Shown: in pieces, positions 44,606 to 53,682 of the stretch
How the letters are laid out: the number at the start of each line of letters is the position of its first letter
How positions within the stretch are numbered: position 1 is the stretch's first letter
Origin: Neotamlana sedimentorum
GTDB taxonomy: Bacteria; Bacteroidota; Bacteroidia; Flavobacteriales; Flavobacteriaceae
Direction of reading: 5' to 3'
Length of the DNA stretch: 64,000 nucleotides
Assembly: GCF_000943565.1 (NCBI RefSeq)
Contig: NZ_JTDW01000005.1
Span: 62,001-126,000 of the forward strand
Made by a program: the position numbers and the translations under genes
The notes under the pieces: generated by a model
Told to the model about the DNA's origin: nothing
Seen by the model: only the letters and a program-made list of their open reading frames with translations
Databases searched by the model: none

Positions 44606-46144
44606 ATGGCATATTCAGAAAAACATAATTTACGGCACCGTGCATTATTTGCATATAAACTTACAGCCGTTTTTACAATTTTAATGGCAGCTGTAAACAT
44701 GTACGCTTGGTTTACGCAGCATATTAATAATTTTTTTACCGGTTATAATATAAATCCAAACGCCACTATGAAGGTGGCCACCAGCATTAGTTTTATTTTA
44801 CTTGTTCTTCCTTTTTTAATAAAAAAAAAATTTATTAAGTATGTTTTAGTATTAGGCTTTTTTATCCAAATATTCCAGCTTATTGCTTATATTCTACAAT
44901 TAAACACTAACGGCGTTTTTGCTTTATCTTCTCAGGCTACAATTTTAATGTTTATACTGGCTTATGCTAGTGTGTTTTTTATTTGGTCCATAAAAAAAGA
45001 TGTATATTTTATTATTGCTAATTGCTTATTATATTTACTATCTTCCTTTGCTATTTTTTACTATTTGTTAGACAAAGAATCTGTAACTAAAGTAATAGGT
45101 TTTAACAGTTTAAGTTGGAATACATCTATATTATTTTTTATTAATTCAATTTCATTATTTGAAATTGCATTAATTGAAAATATAAAAAACTACGAATTTC
45201 AAATTTTACCGTTAAAAAAAACTCATCCTTACAACTATTTTCCATACTTTTTTATACTTCCAATTATCATTATATTAAGTGTTTCTATTGCTATATATTT
45301 CAATCTAATTTTACCTAACGTTGGAATTTTTATAATTTTCTTGTTTTTAAATCTAACAATACTAATGAGCATTTTTCTTTACTCATCGCGCTTTATAGAT
45401 TTTTTTAAAGAAATATCAGATAAATCAAAAGCTTTACTAAAAACAAACACTCAACTAAAACTAGTAAACAATGAGTTAGGTGAAAAAAATAATTATTTAA
45501 ATGATTTTGCTTCATTAACATCTCATAATTTAAGAGAACCTATAATAGCTTTAAAAGAACTTTATAATTTTTACAAAGAATTTGAACAAGACAATTCAGT
45601 TAAATTCAATAATCTTGAAACTATGTACTTAACAAATGTAAATAACTTAAACTATGGGTTAAATTTATTGACAAATTATCATGAGTTCATAAAAAATTTA
45701 GGCACAGATAAAATCAAAAAACTTAAGTTTTCTAAAAACTTAAAAAAGATTACGTCCGAGTTAGATTATTTAAGGCCAAAAAATACTATAATTAGCTACA
45801 ATTTAAACTCTAACCTAAAATTACCTGAAGTGTTTGTGAAAAACTTATTCGTTAACTTATTTATTAATTCGTTTATGAATAAATTAAATGAGATTGACCT
45901 AAATATAAATATTACCACATCGCGCAAAGACAACTTTTTTAATATAATTTACACAGACAATTCTAAATTTTTAATAATAAAAAAAATTAAAAACCAATCT
46001 AAAGATAAAAACCAAAATTACAGCTTGCACTTCCTAAATTTATACATAAAAAAACTATGCGGAAAAATTAAAATATTACCACAAAAAACTATTGGCAACA
46101 TTATTACCATTAAACTAGATTACTCATGCATAAAATCGCAATAA
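44606..46144 (+). CDS. membrane histidine-kinase homologue with degenerate ATPase domain
   Basis: A 512-residue protein with about eight transmembrane helices (1-250), a short coiled coil and a HisKA-like segment with H307 in TSHNLREPI. The ATPase half (about 370-505) still shows a weak N box (LFVNLFINSF) but the G1 motif has become YTDNSKF and the G2 glycines are gone (NQNYSLHFL), so it probably cannot bind ATP in the normal way. It overlaps a receiver-domain gene by 19 bp. It may act as a phosphotransferase or scaffold. Start ATG at 44606; an in-frame TTG at 44582 lies too close to a -7-like TATATTTA (44569-44576). Confidence 0.82.
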   Translation: MAYSEKHNLRHRALFAYKLTAVFTILMAAVNMYAWFTQHINNFFTGYNINPNATMKVATSISFILLVLPFLIKKKFIKYVLVLGFFIQIFQLIAYILQLNTNGVFALSSQATILMFILAYASVFFIWSIKKDVYFIIANCLLYLLSSFAIFYYLLDKESVTKVIGFNSLSWNTSILFFINSISLFEIALIENIKNYEFQILPLKKTHPYNYFPYFFILPIIIILSVSIAIYFNLILPNVGIFIIFLFLNLTILMSIFLYSSRFIDFFKEISDKSKALLKTNTQLKLVNNELGEKNNYLNDFASLTSHNLREPIIALKELYNFYKEFEQDNSVKFNNLETMYLTNVNNLNYGLNLLTNYHEFIKNLGTDKIKKLKFSKNLKKITSELDYLRPKNTIISYNLNSNLKLPEVFVKNLFVNLFINSFMNKLNEIDLNINITTSRKDNFFNIIYTDNSKFLIIKKIKNQSKDKNQNYSLHFLNLYIKKLCGKIKILPQKTIGNIITIKLDYSCIKSQ

Positions 46145-46539
46145 TAGACGATAATTTACTCTTTAGAAAAATTACACAGCGCTTACTAATTAAATTAAAT
46201 ATTAAAGATTCTGCAATATTATTATTTGAAAATGGAAAATCAGCATTTAATTTTATAAAAGAGAATATTGAAACTCCCCAAATACTTCCTAAAACTATTT
46301 TATTAGATTTAAATATGCCATGTGTTAATGGTTGGCAATTTCTAGATTTAATAAAAAAATTAAACAAAAAAAAGAGCTATCAGCCAACCATACACATTGT
46401 AACCTCCTCTATTGATGATAATGATAAACGCAGAGCAAAAAAGAGTAATCAGGTAAGTAACTATTTAGTAAAACCAATAAAATTAGTGCAACTACAGAAT
46501 ACTTTAATTAATAATAAAGATGAAAAAATGGTTTCATAA
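46126..46539 (+). CDS. stand-alone receiver-domain response regulator
   Basis: A 137-residue CheY-like protein with no output domain. The phosphorylation site is intact: D8-D9, D61 in LLDLNMP, T93-S94 and K116 in LVKP. It overlaps the degenerate histidine kinase gene by 19 bp and converges on pyrF with 3 bp between stops. It probably acts by protein-protein contact or as a phosphate carrier for the upstream protein or an unlinked kinase. Confidence 0.92.
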   Translation: MHKIAIIDDNLLFRKITQRLLIKLNIKDSAILLFENGKSAFNFIKENIETPQILPKTILLDLNMPCVNGWQFLDLIKKLNKKKSYQPTIHIVTSSIDDNDKRRAKKSNQVSNYLVKPIKLVQLQNTLINNKDEKMVS

Positions 46540-46542
46540 CTA

Positions 46543-47352
46543 TTAAACAAATGCGCTCATCTCTTTTTGTATAGCCTCCGCCTTTAGTGCTGCTTCTTCT
46601 GCGAAATACTCTCCCCTTGATGCATAAATAATACCGCGTGATGAATTTATTAATAAACCTATTTGGCTGTTAAGTCCAAATTTACAAACCTCTTGTAAAT
46701 TTCCTCCTTGAGCACCAACACCTGGAACTAATAAGAAACTATCTGGAATAATCTCTCTTATTTCAGCTAAATATTCGGCTTTAGTAGCTCCAACAACATA
46801 CATTAAGCTCTCAGAATTTTTGTAGGTTTTAGATACCTTTAAAACCTCTTTATATAACTCATTCTCCCCTACTTGTTTTGTTTGAAAATCGAAAGCTCCT
46901 TGGTTTGACGTTAAAGCCAAAAGTATAGTATGCTTATTTTTAAATTCTAAAAAAGGCTCTACAGAGTCTTTTCCCATATATGGAGCCACAGTAACAGAAT
47001 CGAAAGCTAAATCTTCAAAAAAAGCTTTGGCATACATTGTACTTGTATTACCTATATCTCCGCGTTTTGCATCTGCTATCGTAAAAATTTCAGGATAATT
47101 TTTGTTTAAGTATATAATAGTTTTCTCTAAAGCTTTCCATCCCTTTATACCATATGCCTCATAAAAAGCGGTATTGGGTTTATAGGCAACACATAAATGA
47201 TGAGTGGCATCGATAATTGCTTTATTAAAAGCGAATATCGGATCTTCTTCTTTTAATAAATGTTCGGGAATTTTGTTTAAATCAACATCTAAACCAATAC
47301 AAAGAAATGATTGCTTTTTTTTAATTTCTGAAACAAGTTGTGCTGTTGTCAT
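46543..47352 (-). CDS. pyrF: orotidine-5'-phosphate decarboxylase
   Basis: Last step of UMP synthesis. The 269-residue protein is of the longer type-2 OMP decarboxylase group, with [10 protein letters not shown] at the start, the catalytic [11 protein letters not shown] motif near 93-103 and [11 protein letters not shown] near 215. It lies 58 bp after prfA with a terminator between them. Confidence 0.96.
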   Translation of the reverse strand: MTTAQLVSEIKKKQSFLCIGLDVDLNKIPEHLLKEEDPIFAFNKAIIDATHHLCVAYKPNTAFYEAYGIKGWKALEKTIIYLNKNYPEIFTIADAKRGDIGNTSTMYAKAFFEDLAFDSVTVAPYMGKDSVEPFLEFKNKHTILLALTSNQGAFDFQTKQVGENELYKEVLKVSKTYKNSESLMYVVGATKAEYLAEIREIIPDSFLLVPGVGAQGGNLQEVCKFGLNSQIGLLINSSRGIIYASRGEYFAEEAALKAEAIQKEMSAFV

Positions 47353-47388
47353 TTTTAATATTTTCAGTAAACTATTATATAAAAAGAA

Positions 47389-47404
47389 TCCCGCAATTGC
47401 GGGA
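47389..47404 (-). terminator. rho-independent terminator of prfA
   Basis: Stem TCCCGC / GCGGGA with loop AATT, followed on the minus strand by TTCTTTTT. Confidence 0.8.
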
Positions 47405-47410
47405 ATATAT

Positions 47411-48487
47411 TTAAATGGTTTCGTCGCTTGCTTTTAATTTTTCTGTGTTTTCTGCAAGCATTAATTCATCTATTATTTTTTGAATGTCTCCGTTTACAAT
47501 GTTTTGTAAATCGTAGAGTGTTAAACCTATTCTGTGATCGGTAACACGACCCTGTGGGTAGTTGTATGTTCTAATTTTAGCACTACGATCTCCAGATGTA
47601 ACCATACTACCACGTTTAGCAGCATCTTCTTCCATTTTTTTAGCAAGCTCTAAATCGTATAATCTAGAACGTAACACCTTAAATGCTTTCTCTTTGTTTT
47701 TATGCTGCGATTTTTGGTCTTGACATTGCGCTACTAAACCTGTAGGTTCGTGCGTTAAACGTACTGCCGAATAGGTTGTATTTACCGATTGCCCACCAGG
47801 GCCAGATGAACAGAAATAATCTATTCTTACATCCTTAGGGTCTATTTCTACATCAAACTCTTCTGCTTCTGGAAACACCATACAAGTTGCTGCACTTGTA
47901 TGTACACGACCTTGTGTTTCGGTTTGTGGTACACGCTGCACACGGTGCACACCGGCTTCAAACTTTAATGTACCATAAACATCTTCACCAGATACTTCGA
48001 ACTGTATTTCTTTAAAGCCTCCGTTTGTACCTTCACTAAAATCTACAACATCTACACGCCAACCTTTATTTTCGCAATATTTATTATACATTCTAAATAA
48101 ATCGCCTGCAAAAATACTTGCCTCGTCTCCTCCTGTTCCTGCGCGTAATTCTACTACTGCATTTTTTGAGTCTTCTGGATCTTTAGGTATTAAAAGTACT
48201 CGAATTTCTTCTTCTAATTTAGGTATACCTTCTTTAGCTTCATCATATTGCATTTTGGCCATTTCTACCATTTCTGCATCACTTCCGTCTGCTATAATTT
48301 CTTCAGCTTCAGCTAAATTATTAGTTAATTCAATATATTCTTCGCGTTTATCCATTAGAATACGTAAGTCTTTGTATTCTCTGTTTAACTCTACATAACG
48401 CTTTTGATCTGATATAATATCTGGTTGAATTATTAAATCGCTAACCTCATCAAATCGTTGTTTTACTATCTGTAACTTCTCTAACAT
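47411..48487 (-). CDS. prfA: peptide chain release factor 1
   Basis: Recognises UAA and UAG stop codons. The 358-residue protein has the codon-recognition motif in the P-x-T form PQT within [19 protein letters not shown] and the GGQ hydrolysis motif in [17 protein letters not shown], whose Gln is a PrmC substrate. Normal length. It has its own -7 box and terminator. Confidence 0.97.
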   Translation of the reverse strand: MLEKLQIVKQRFDEVSDLIIQPDIISDQKRYVELNREYKDLRILMDKREEYIELTNNLAEAEEIIADGSDAEMVEMAKMQYDEAKEGIPKLEEEIRVLLIPKDPEDSKNAVVELRAGTGGDEASIFAGDLFRMYNKYCENKGWRVDVVDFSEGTNGGFKEIQFEVSGEDVYGTLKFEAGVHRVQRVPQTETQGRVHTSAATCMVFPEAEEFDVEIDPKDVRIDYFCSSGPGGQSVNTTYSAVRLTHEPTGLVAQCQDQKSQHKNKEKAFKVLRSRLYDLELAKKMEEDAAKRGSMVTSGDRSAKIRTYNYPQGRVTDHRIGLTLYDLQNIVNGDIQKIIDELMLAENTEKLKASDETI

Positions 48488-48509
48488 CTATCTTCAAAAA
48501 ATTGGAAAT

Positions 48510-48517
48510 CAAAAGTA
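48510..48517 (-). promoter_or_regulatory. -7 promoter element of prfA
   Basis: Minus-strand TACTTTTG, exact TAnnTTTG, 22 bp before the ATG. Confidence 0.6.
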
Positions 48518-48580
48518 CAACTTTTTATGGATTTAATTGAAGTGCAAAATAATTTTAATTGCTAAAACGTTTAATAAATT

Positions 48581-48871
48581 ATGATACGGCAAATTACTTC
48601 CATACTAAATTATTACAAGCCAATAGCCCCTTGGTCTTTTTTAATAACTATAGTCATTACAATTATAAACCCTGTTATTCTATTGGCATTGGTTACAAAG
48701 CTGTTTTTAACCTTTTTATTATGGATAATGTTAAGCGATATAAACTTAAGAAAACACTTAAACTTTTATAAAATAAGAGGTCTCACAAATTTTAAATTTT
48801 TCTCATGTATATTTCTTATAGATAGCTTTATAACATGTAGTTTTATTACACTAATTAAAGGATTTATTTAA
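48581..48871 (+). CDS. small membrane protein of unknown function
   Basis: A 96-residue protein with two or three transmembrane helices. The segment HLNFYKIRGLTNFKFFSCIFLID resembles small membrane proteins that elsewhere in Bacteroidota accompany an ABC-transporter ATPase, but no ATPase gene is adjacent here, so it may be an orphan or remnant. An overlapping 70-codon frame starting at 48559 is a shadow. Support is moderate. Confidence 0.5.
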   Translation: MIRQITSILNYYKPIAPWSFLITIVITIINPVILLALVTKLFLTFLLWIMLSDINLRKHLNFYKIRGLTNFKFFSCIFLIDSFITCSFITLIKGFI

Positions 48872-48944
48872 AACTCTATCTAAAAAAAAAACAGAAAAGA
48901 AAAGTTAAGAAAAATTTACACCAATATGTAATATGCGAGAACTA

Positions 48945-49916
48945 CTAAAAATCTACGGCAACACCAATTCCTAAAAATTGTTTCCATTGCACTTTAGCTC
49001 CGGCCTCATCAAATTCACCCTCTACCTCAGTTGATGGCACAGTTGTTTTAACATCGTCATCGTATCGGATATGAGAACCTAAAGTTGCTTTTATGAAACT
49101 ATTAACTTTAAAATCGAAATCAACACTCCAATCAATATCTATATTGCCAAAATTATTTACATAATCAGAGTATAAACTAAGTTGATTTTTAATATTTATG
49201 TTTGTTGCTACCTCTGTTTCATAGGTATTGGTAACCAAAACACCAATTTCTTTTCTTACGCGCTCTCCTGGAATTAACAGATTTCCGTTATCATCATATA
49301 CTCCTGGATCAACTCCAAACGCACCAGCATTAGATAAATCTTCATCTAAAACAAATGTTGCTTTTAAAGTTACAGGAGAAAAATAAAGCGATAATTTATC
49401 AATATGCTTACCATATTCCATACCACCACCAAAAAACAAATAACCTGGAGCTAACAATCTAGAAATAGGATTATCTTTATTAGGGTAAGAATAACCATTA
49501 AACATCTGACTTTTAAAACTCATTCTAGCCGAATAAAACCAATTTGAAGTCACATCTGGTTGATATCCTAAATTTGAATTTATTTCGACTAAATCGTCAG
49601 ATTTTTGTAAATCTTTAGACTGTTGTTTGTTTATACCTAATCGAACAAGAGCATTATTGCTCCAACTAAAATATTTATCAGTGTAATTTGCTTTAGTTTC
49701 GAAAGCAAACAAACCCGAAATAGAATTTGTCCCACCAGCATTCCAGTTAACAAAAGAAACCTGACTTAAATAAACCGACGCTTTATTTGTTTGATCCCAT
49801 TGTGGACCTGTGTATTTTTCCTCTTTATCTTTATCTTTTTTAAATAAAAAACTAGGCTGCGCATAGGATGATATACTTACTACTAAAAAAGCAGATATGA
49901 AAATAAAATACTTCAT
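48945..49916 (-). CDS. DUF3078 family outer-membrane-associated protein
   Basis: A 323-residue protein with a signal peptide (1-19). The mature part is rich in alternating beta-strand patterns and aromatic residues (WNAGGTNSISGLFAFETKANY, WKQFLGIGVAVDF at the end), suggesting a beta-barrel. It matches the DUF3078 family of Bacteroidota; function unknown. No -7 box is apparent upstream. Confidence 0.85.
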   Translation of the reverse strand: MKYFIFISAFLVVSISSYAQPSFLFKKDKDKEEKYTGPQWDQTNKASVYLSQVSFVNWNAGGTNSISGLFAFETKANYTDKYFSWSNNALVRLGINKQQSKDLQKSDDLVEINSNLGYQPDVTSNWFYSARMSFKSQMFNGYSYPNKDNPISRLLAPGYLFFGGGMEYGKHIDKLSLYFSPVTLKATFVLDEDLSNAGAFGVDPGVYDDNGNLLIPGERVRKEIGVLVTNTYETEVATNINIKNQLSLYSDYVNNFGNIDIDWSVDFDFKVNSFIKATLGSHIRYDDDVKTTVPSTEVEGEFDEAGAKVQWKQFLGIGVAVDF

Positions 49917-49992
49917 TTGGTTTTATTTAGTTAATCTTCAAGTTACATAACTTATCAATAATCATTCCAAAAAATTAAAATTGAAACAAAAT

Positions 49993-51171
49993 TTAATAAG
50001 TAAACTCTCCAAACTCACTTTTTATTGTAAGCTTTTTTTCTTTTGATGCTTCTACTCGTCCAATTACCTGAGCATTAACATTAAACGATTTTGATATTTC
50101 TATAATATCTGTAGCTACATCTGGAGAAACATAAAGTTCCATTCTGTGCCCGCAGTTAAATACTTGGTACATTTCTTTCCAGTTAGTATTACTTTGTTTT
50201 TGTATTAACTTAAACAAAGGCGGAATTGGAAACATATTGTCTTTTACAATATGATTTTCTTCAATAAAATGAAGAATTTTTGTTTGCGCGCCACCGGAAC
50301 AATGCACCATACCATGTATAGTTTCACTATTATATTTTGCCAATATAGCTTTAATTATTGGTGCATAAGTACGTGTTGGTGATAGCACTAATTTACCCGC
50401 ATTAATTGGAGAATCTTCAACCTCATCAGTTAATTTAACTTGACCAGAATACACTAAATCTTCTGGTACAGACGCATCAAAACTTTCAGGATATTTTTCG
50501 GCTAAATATTTATTAAATACATCGTGTCTTGCAGATGTTAGCCCATTACTTCCCATTCCCCCATTATATTCCGTTTCGTAAGAGGCTTGCCCAAAACTTT
50601 CTAAACCAACAATAACATCTCCAGGTTTTATGTTTGCATTGTTAATAACATCGCTTCGCTTCATTCTGGCTGTTACTGTAGAATCTACAATAATGGTTCG
50701 CACTAAATCACCTACATCGGCAGTTTCACCACCTGTAGAATGAATGGTAACATCAAACTTTTTTAATTCCGATATTAATTCTTCTGTGCCGTTAATTATT
50801 GCAGAAATTACTTCACCAGGAATTAAATTTTTATTCCTACCTATAGTTGAAGATAACATAATATTATCTGTAGCACCAACACATAATAAATCATCAATAT
50901 TCATTATTAAAGCGTCTTGTGCAATACCTTTCCATACCGAAACATCTCCAGTTTCTTTCCAATACATATAAGCTAGAGATGATTTTGTTCCAGCACCATC
51001 GGCATGCATTATTAAACAGTAGTCATTATCATTGGTTAAATAATCTGGAACTATTTTACAAAATGCCTTAGGAAATAAACCTTTGTCTATATTTTTTATG
51101 GCATTGTGCACATCTTCTTTTGATGCTGAAACGCCTCGCTGTGCGTATCGTTTAGAAACTTCTTGACTCAT
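49993..51171 (-). CDS. purM: phosphoribosylformylglycinamidine cyclo-ligase (AIR synthase), Bacteroidota type
   Basis: Catalyses ATP-dependent ring closure of FGAM in purine synthesis. The 392-residue protein begins MSQEVSKRYAQRGVSASKEDV and has the AIR-synthase features HADGAGTKSSLAYMYW, DALIMNIDDLLCVGA and STGGETADVGDLVRT. It is longer and more divergent than the E. coli enzyme, as usual in this phylum, so annotation pipelines often say AIR synthase related protein. The frame is open to 51285, but a -7 box (51189-51196) and the glnN terminator (51212-51238) rule out earlier starts. Confidence 0.85.
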   Translation of the reverse strand: MSQEVSKRYAQRGVSASKEDVHNAIKNIDKGLFPKAFCKIVPDYLTNDNDYCLIMHADGAGTKSSLAYMYWKETGDVSVWKGIAQDALIMNIDDLLCVGATDNIMLSSTIGRNKNLIPGEVISAIINGTEELISELKKFDVTIHSTGGETADVGDLVRTIIVDSTVTARMKRSDVINNANIKPGDVIVGLESFGQASYETEYNGGMGSNGLTSARHDVFNKYLAEKYPESFDASVPEDLVYSGQVKLTDEVEDSPINAGKLVLSPTRTYAPIIKAILAKYNSETIHGMVHCSGGAQTKILHFIEENHIVKDNMFPIPPLFKLIQKQSNTNWKEMYQVFNCGHRMELYVSPDVATDIIEISKSFNVNAQVIGRVEASKEKKLTIKSEFGEFTY

Positions 51172-51188
51172 AATGTTGTATTGAGTTG

Positions 51189-51196
51189 CAAATTTA
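51189..51196 (-). promoter_or_regulatory. -7 promoter element of purM
   Basis: Minus-strand TAAATTTG, exact TAnnTTTG, 17 bp before the chosen ATG; it decides the purM start. Confidence 0.65.
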
Positions 51197-51211
51197 CTTT
51201 TTTGCATTAAA

Positions 51212-51238
51212 AAATCCCGCATTTTTATTACGGGATTT
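51212..51238 (-). terminator. rho-independent terminator of glnN
   Basis: Stem AAATCCCG / CGGGATTT with an 11-base loop, followed on the minus strand by six T residues. It separates glnN from purM. Confidence 0.85.
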
Positions 51239-51242
51239 AATT

Positions 51243-53429
51243 TTATCTTGTAAATAATAATTCGCTGTATTTGGCAAGTGGCCAAATTTCGTTATCTACT
51301 AATAATTCCAAACTATCGCAATGCGTACGAATTTTTTCGAAAAAAGGTATTACTTTAAAACAATAAGCAATGGCCTTTTCTTGAACGTTTTCATTACTAC
51401 TGGCAGCTTCTCTTGCTCTTATCATTTTTGTTACATTATCGTTTATACCTTCAATATGTTTTGATATTTCTTTAATTAATTTTATTTGCTCTTTAGCCAA
51501 TTTCTCGAAATCATTTTCAAAAATTGCCTTTAACCCTTGTACGTTATCAATTAAAGTGTTTTGATATTTTACCGCCGTTGGTACAATTTGATTTCTTGCC
51601 ATATCGCCTAAAACGATACTCTCAATTTGAATATGAGTAACGTAAGCTTCCATTTCTATTTCGTAGCGAGCTTCAGTTTCAACCTTACTCATTACTCCCA
51701 TTTCTTCAAAAAGTGCTATGCTTTTATTTGTTATTTTTGCTTTAAGTGCTTCTGGTGTTGTACGGTTATTACTTAAACCTCGTTTTTTTGCTTCGTCTTC
51801 CCAGGCTTTTCCGTAACCATTGCCTTCAAATAAAATAGCTTTGGTTTCTTTTATATATTCGCGAAGTACATTAAAGATAGCTTCATCCTTTTTTAAATCT
51901 TTTTTCTCTATTAATTTATCGACTTCAATTTTAAAATCTTTTAGTTGTTTGGCTACTATCGTGTTTAAAACCGTTATTGGATTCCCGCAATTAGATAAAG
52001 AACCAACGGCTCTAAACTCAAACTTGTTTCCTGTAAAAGCAAATGGAGATGTTCGGTTTCTATCTGTATTATCGAGTAAAACATCAGGAATTTTACCAAC
52101 CACATTAAGTTTTAATTCAGTTTTTTCTTGAGGGGATAATTTTCCTTTTGTAACACCCTCTAAATCAAATAAAACTTTAGATAATTGTTCTCCAATAAAC
52201 ACCGACATAATTGCCGGTGGAGCTTCATTGGCTCCTAGGCGATGATCGTTACTAGCAGACGCTATTGAAGCTCGCAATAATTCCTCATAATCTTTAACAG
52301 CCTTAATAGTGTTTATAAAAAAAGTTAAAAATTGTAGATTACTCATAGGTGTTTTTCCTGGCGACAATAAATTAATACCAGTATCTGTTGACAACGACCA
52401 ATTATTATGCTTACCAGAGCCATTTATACCCGCGAAAGGCTTTTCGTGTAAAAGCACCTTGAAATTATGGCGTTTAGCCACTCTTCCCATAATATCCATA
52501 ACGAGTGCATTATGATCTACAGCTAAATTAGCTTCTTCATAAATTGGGGCTAATTCAAATTGGTTTGGTGCAACTTCGTTATGACGGGTTTTTACTGGAA
52601 TTCCTAATAAAATACACTCGTGCTCTAAATCCTTCATAAAATTAAAAGCACGTGTTGGAATAGCGCCAAAATAATGGTCGTCTAGTTGTTGCCCTTTAGC
52701 CGAAGAATGCCCTATTAAAGTCCTTCCTGTAAGCAAAATATCTGGCCTACTAGCAATTAATTCTTTATCTACTAAAAAATACTCTTGCTCCCACCCTAAA
52801 GAAGATGTAACTTTCTTAACATTTTTATCGAAATATTTACAAACATCAGTAGCTGCTTCATCAACAGCGTGTAAGGCTTTTAATAACGGTGTTTTATAAT
52901 CTAAAGCTTCTCCAGTATAAGCCACAAATATCGTTGGAATACAAAGTGTTGTTCCATAAATAAATGCTGGCGAAGTTGGATCCCAAGCCGTATAACCACG
53001 AGCCTCAAAAGTATTTCGAATACCCCCACTTGGAAAACTCGAAGCATCTGGTTCCTGTTGCACTAAAGAACTACCATCAAATTTCTCTATTCCTAATCCT
53101 TTTTCTGTTAAATCGAAAAAAGCATCATGCTTTTCGGCTGTACTTCCTGTTAGTGGTTGAAACCAATGTGAATAATGAGTAACTCCCTTAGCTAAAGCCC
53201 AATCACGCATGGAAACCGCTACTTGATCAGCCACATTACGTTCAATTTTTTTACCACGCTGTATAGCATTTAATACACCTTGCATAGCATCTTTAGTAAG
53301 GTATTTAAGCATTGTATTTTCATTAAACACATTACTTGCAAAAATTTCCGAACGACGAACATTGCCATCAAACATTATAGGTTTGTTCGCTAAAGTCTTT
53401 TTTAAAGCATGAAATCGAAGTATAGACAT
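51243..53429 (-). CDS. glnN: glutamine synthetase type III
   Basis: Assimilates ammonia into glutamine. The 728-residue protein has the type III N-terminal region (VFNENTMLKYL, HWFQPLTGSTAEKHD), the GSIII signature FDGSSLVQQEPDASSFPSGG, the ATP-site KPFAGINGSGKHNNWS and GANEAPPAIMSVF, plus the C-terminal extension typical of type III. The start is ATG 53429: the frame runs on to 53450, but that point is inside the -7 box. It is divergent from a type II enzyme 253 bp away. Confidence 0.96.
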   Translation of the reverse strand: MSILRFHALKKTLANKPIMFDGNVRRSEIFASNVFNENTMLKYLTKDAMQGVLNAIQRGKKIERNVADQVAVSMRDWALAKGVTHYSHWFQPLTGSTAEKHDAFFDLTEKGLGIEKFDGSSLVQQEPDASSFPSGGIRNTFEARGYTAWDPTSPAFIYGTTLCIPTIFVAYTGEALDYKTPLLKALHAVDEAATDVCKYFDKNVKKVTSSLGWEQEYFLVDKELIASRPDILLTGRTLIGHSSAKGQQLDDHYFGAIPTRAFNFMKDLEHECILLGIPVKTRHNEVAPNQFELAPIYEEANLAVDHNALVMDIMGRVAKRHNFKVLLHEKPFAGINGSGKHNNWSLSTDTGINLLSPGKTPMSNLQFLTFFINTIKAVKDYEELLRASIASASNDHRLGANEAPPAIMSVFIGEQLSKVLFDLEGVTKGKLSPQEKTELKLNVVGKIPDVLLDNTDRNRTSPFAFTGNKFEFRAVGSLSNCGNPITVLNTIVAKQLKDFKIEVDKLIEKKDLKKDEAIFNVLREYIKETKAILFEGNGYGKAWEDEAKKRGLSNNRTTPEALKAKITNKSIALFEEMGVMSKVETEARYEIEMEAYVTHIQIESIVLGDMARNQIVPTAVKYQNTLIDNVQGLKAIFENDFEKLAKEQIKLIKEISKHIEGINDNVTKMIRAREAASSNENVQEKAIAYCFKVIPFFEKIRTHCDSLELLVDNEIWPLAKYSELLFTR

Positions 53430-53447
53430 TATTTTATATGTTTTTAG

Positions 53448-53455
53448 CAAAAATA
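53448..53455 (-). promoter_or_regulatory. -7 promoter element of glnN
   Basis: Minus-strand TATTTTTG, exact TAnnTTTG, 18 bp before the ATG. Confidence 0.65.
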
Positions 53456-53633
53456 CACACGAAAAACTAAAAATGATTTAAAATTTAAAAATTCTTATTA
53501 TCACTTTTTCAGTATTAATAAAAATAAATTAAGTTTTTTTAATATATCCCTCAAAAAAATAGGGTTTAAATAAAAATATATTGAACCTTAGCTAAAAGAC
53601 CCCTATTAAATTTAGAGTCTTCACATAAAAATT

Positions 53634-53641
53634 TATATTTG
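53634..53641 (+). promoter_or_regulatory. -7 promoter element of the type II glutamine synthetase gene
   Basis: Plus-strand TATATTTG, exact TAnnTTTG, 41 bp before the ATG. Confidence 0.65.
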
Positions 53642-53682
53642 TTGACATATAACTAACTTGATTTAATAATTAAACATACATT

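Noticed and set aside
48559-48771. Plus-strand frame of 70 codons
   Set aside because: Overlaps the better 96-codon frame at 48581 in another phase and has no promoter or family support.
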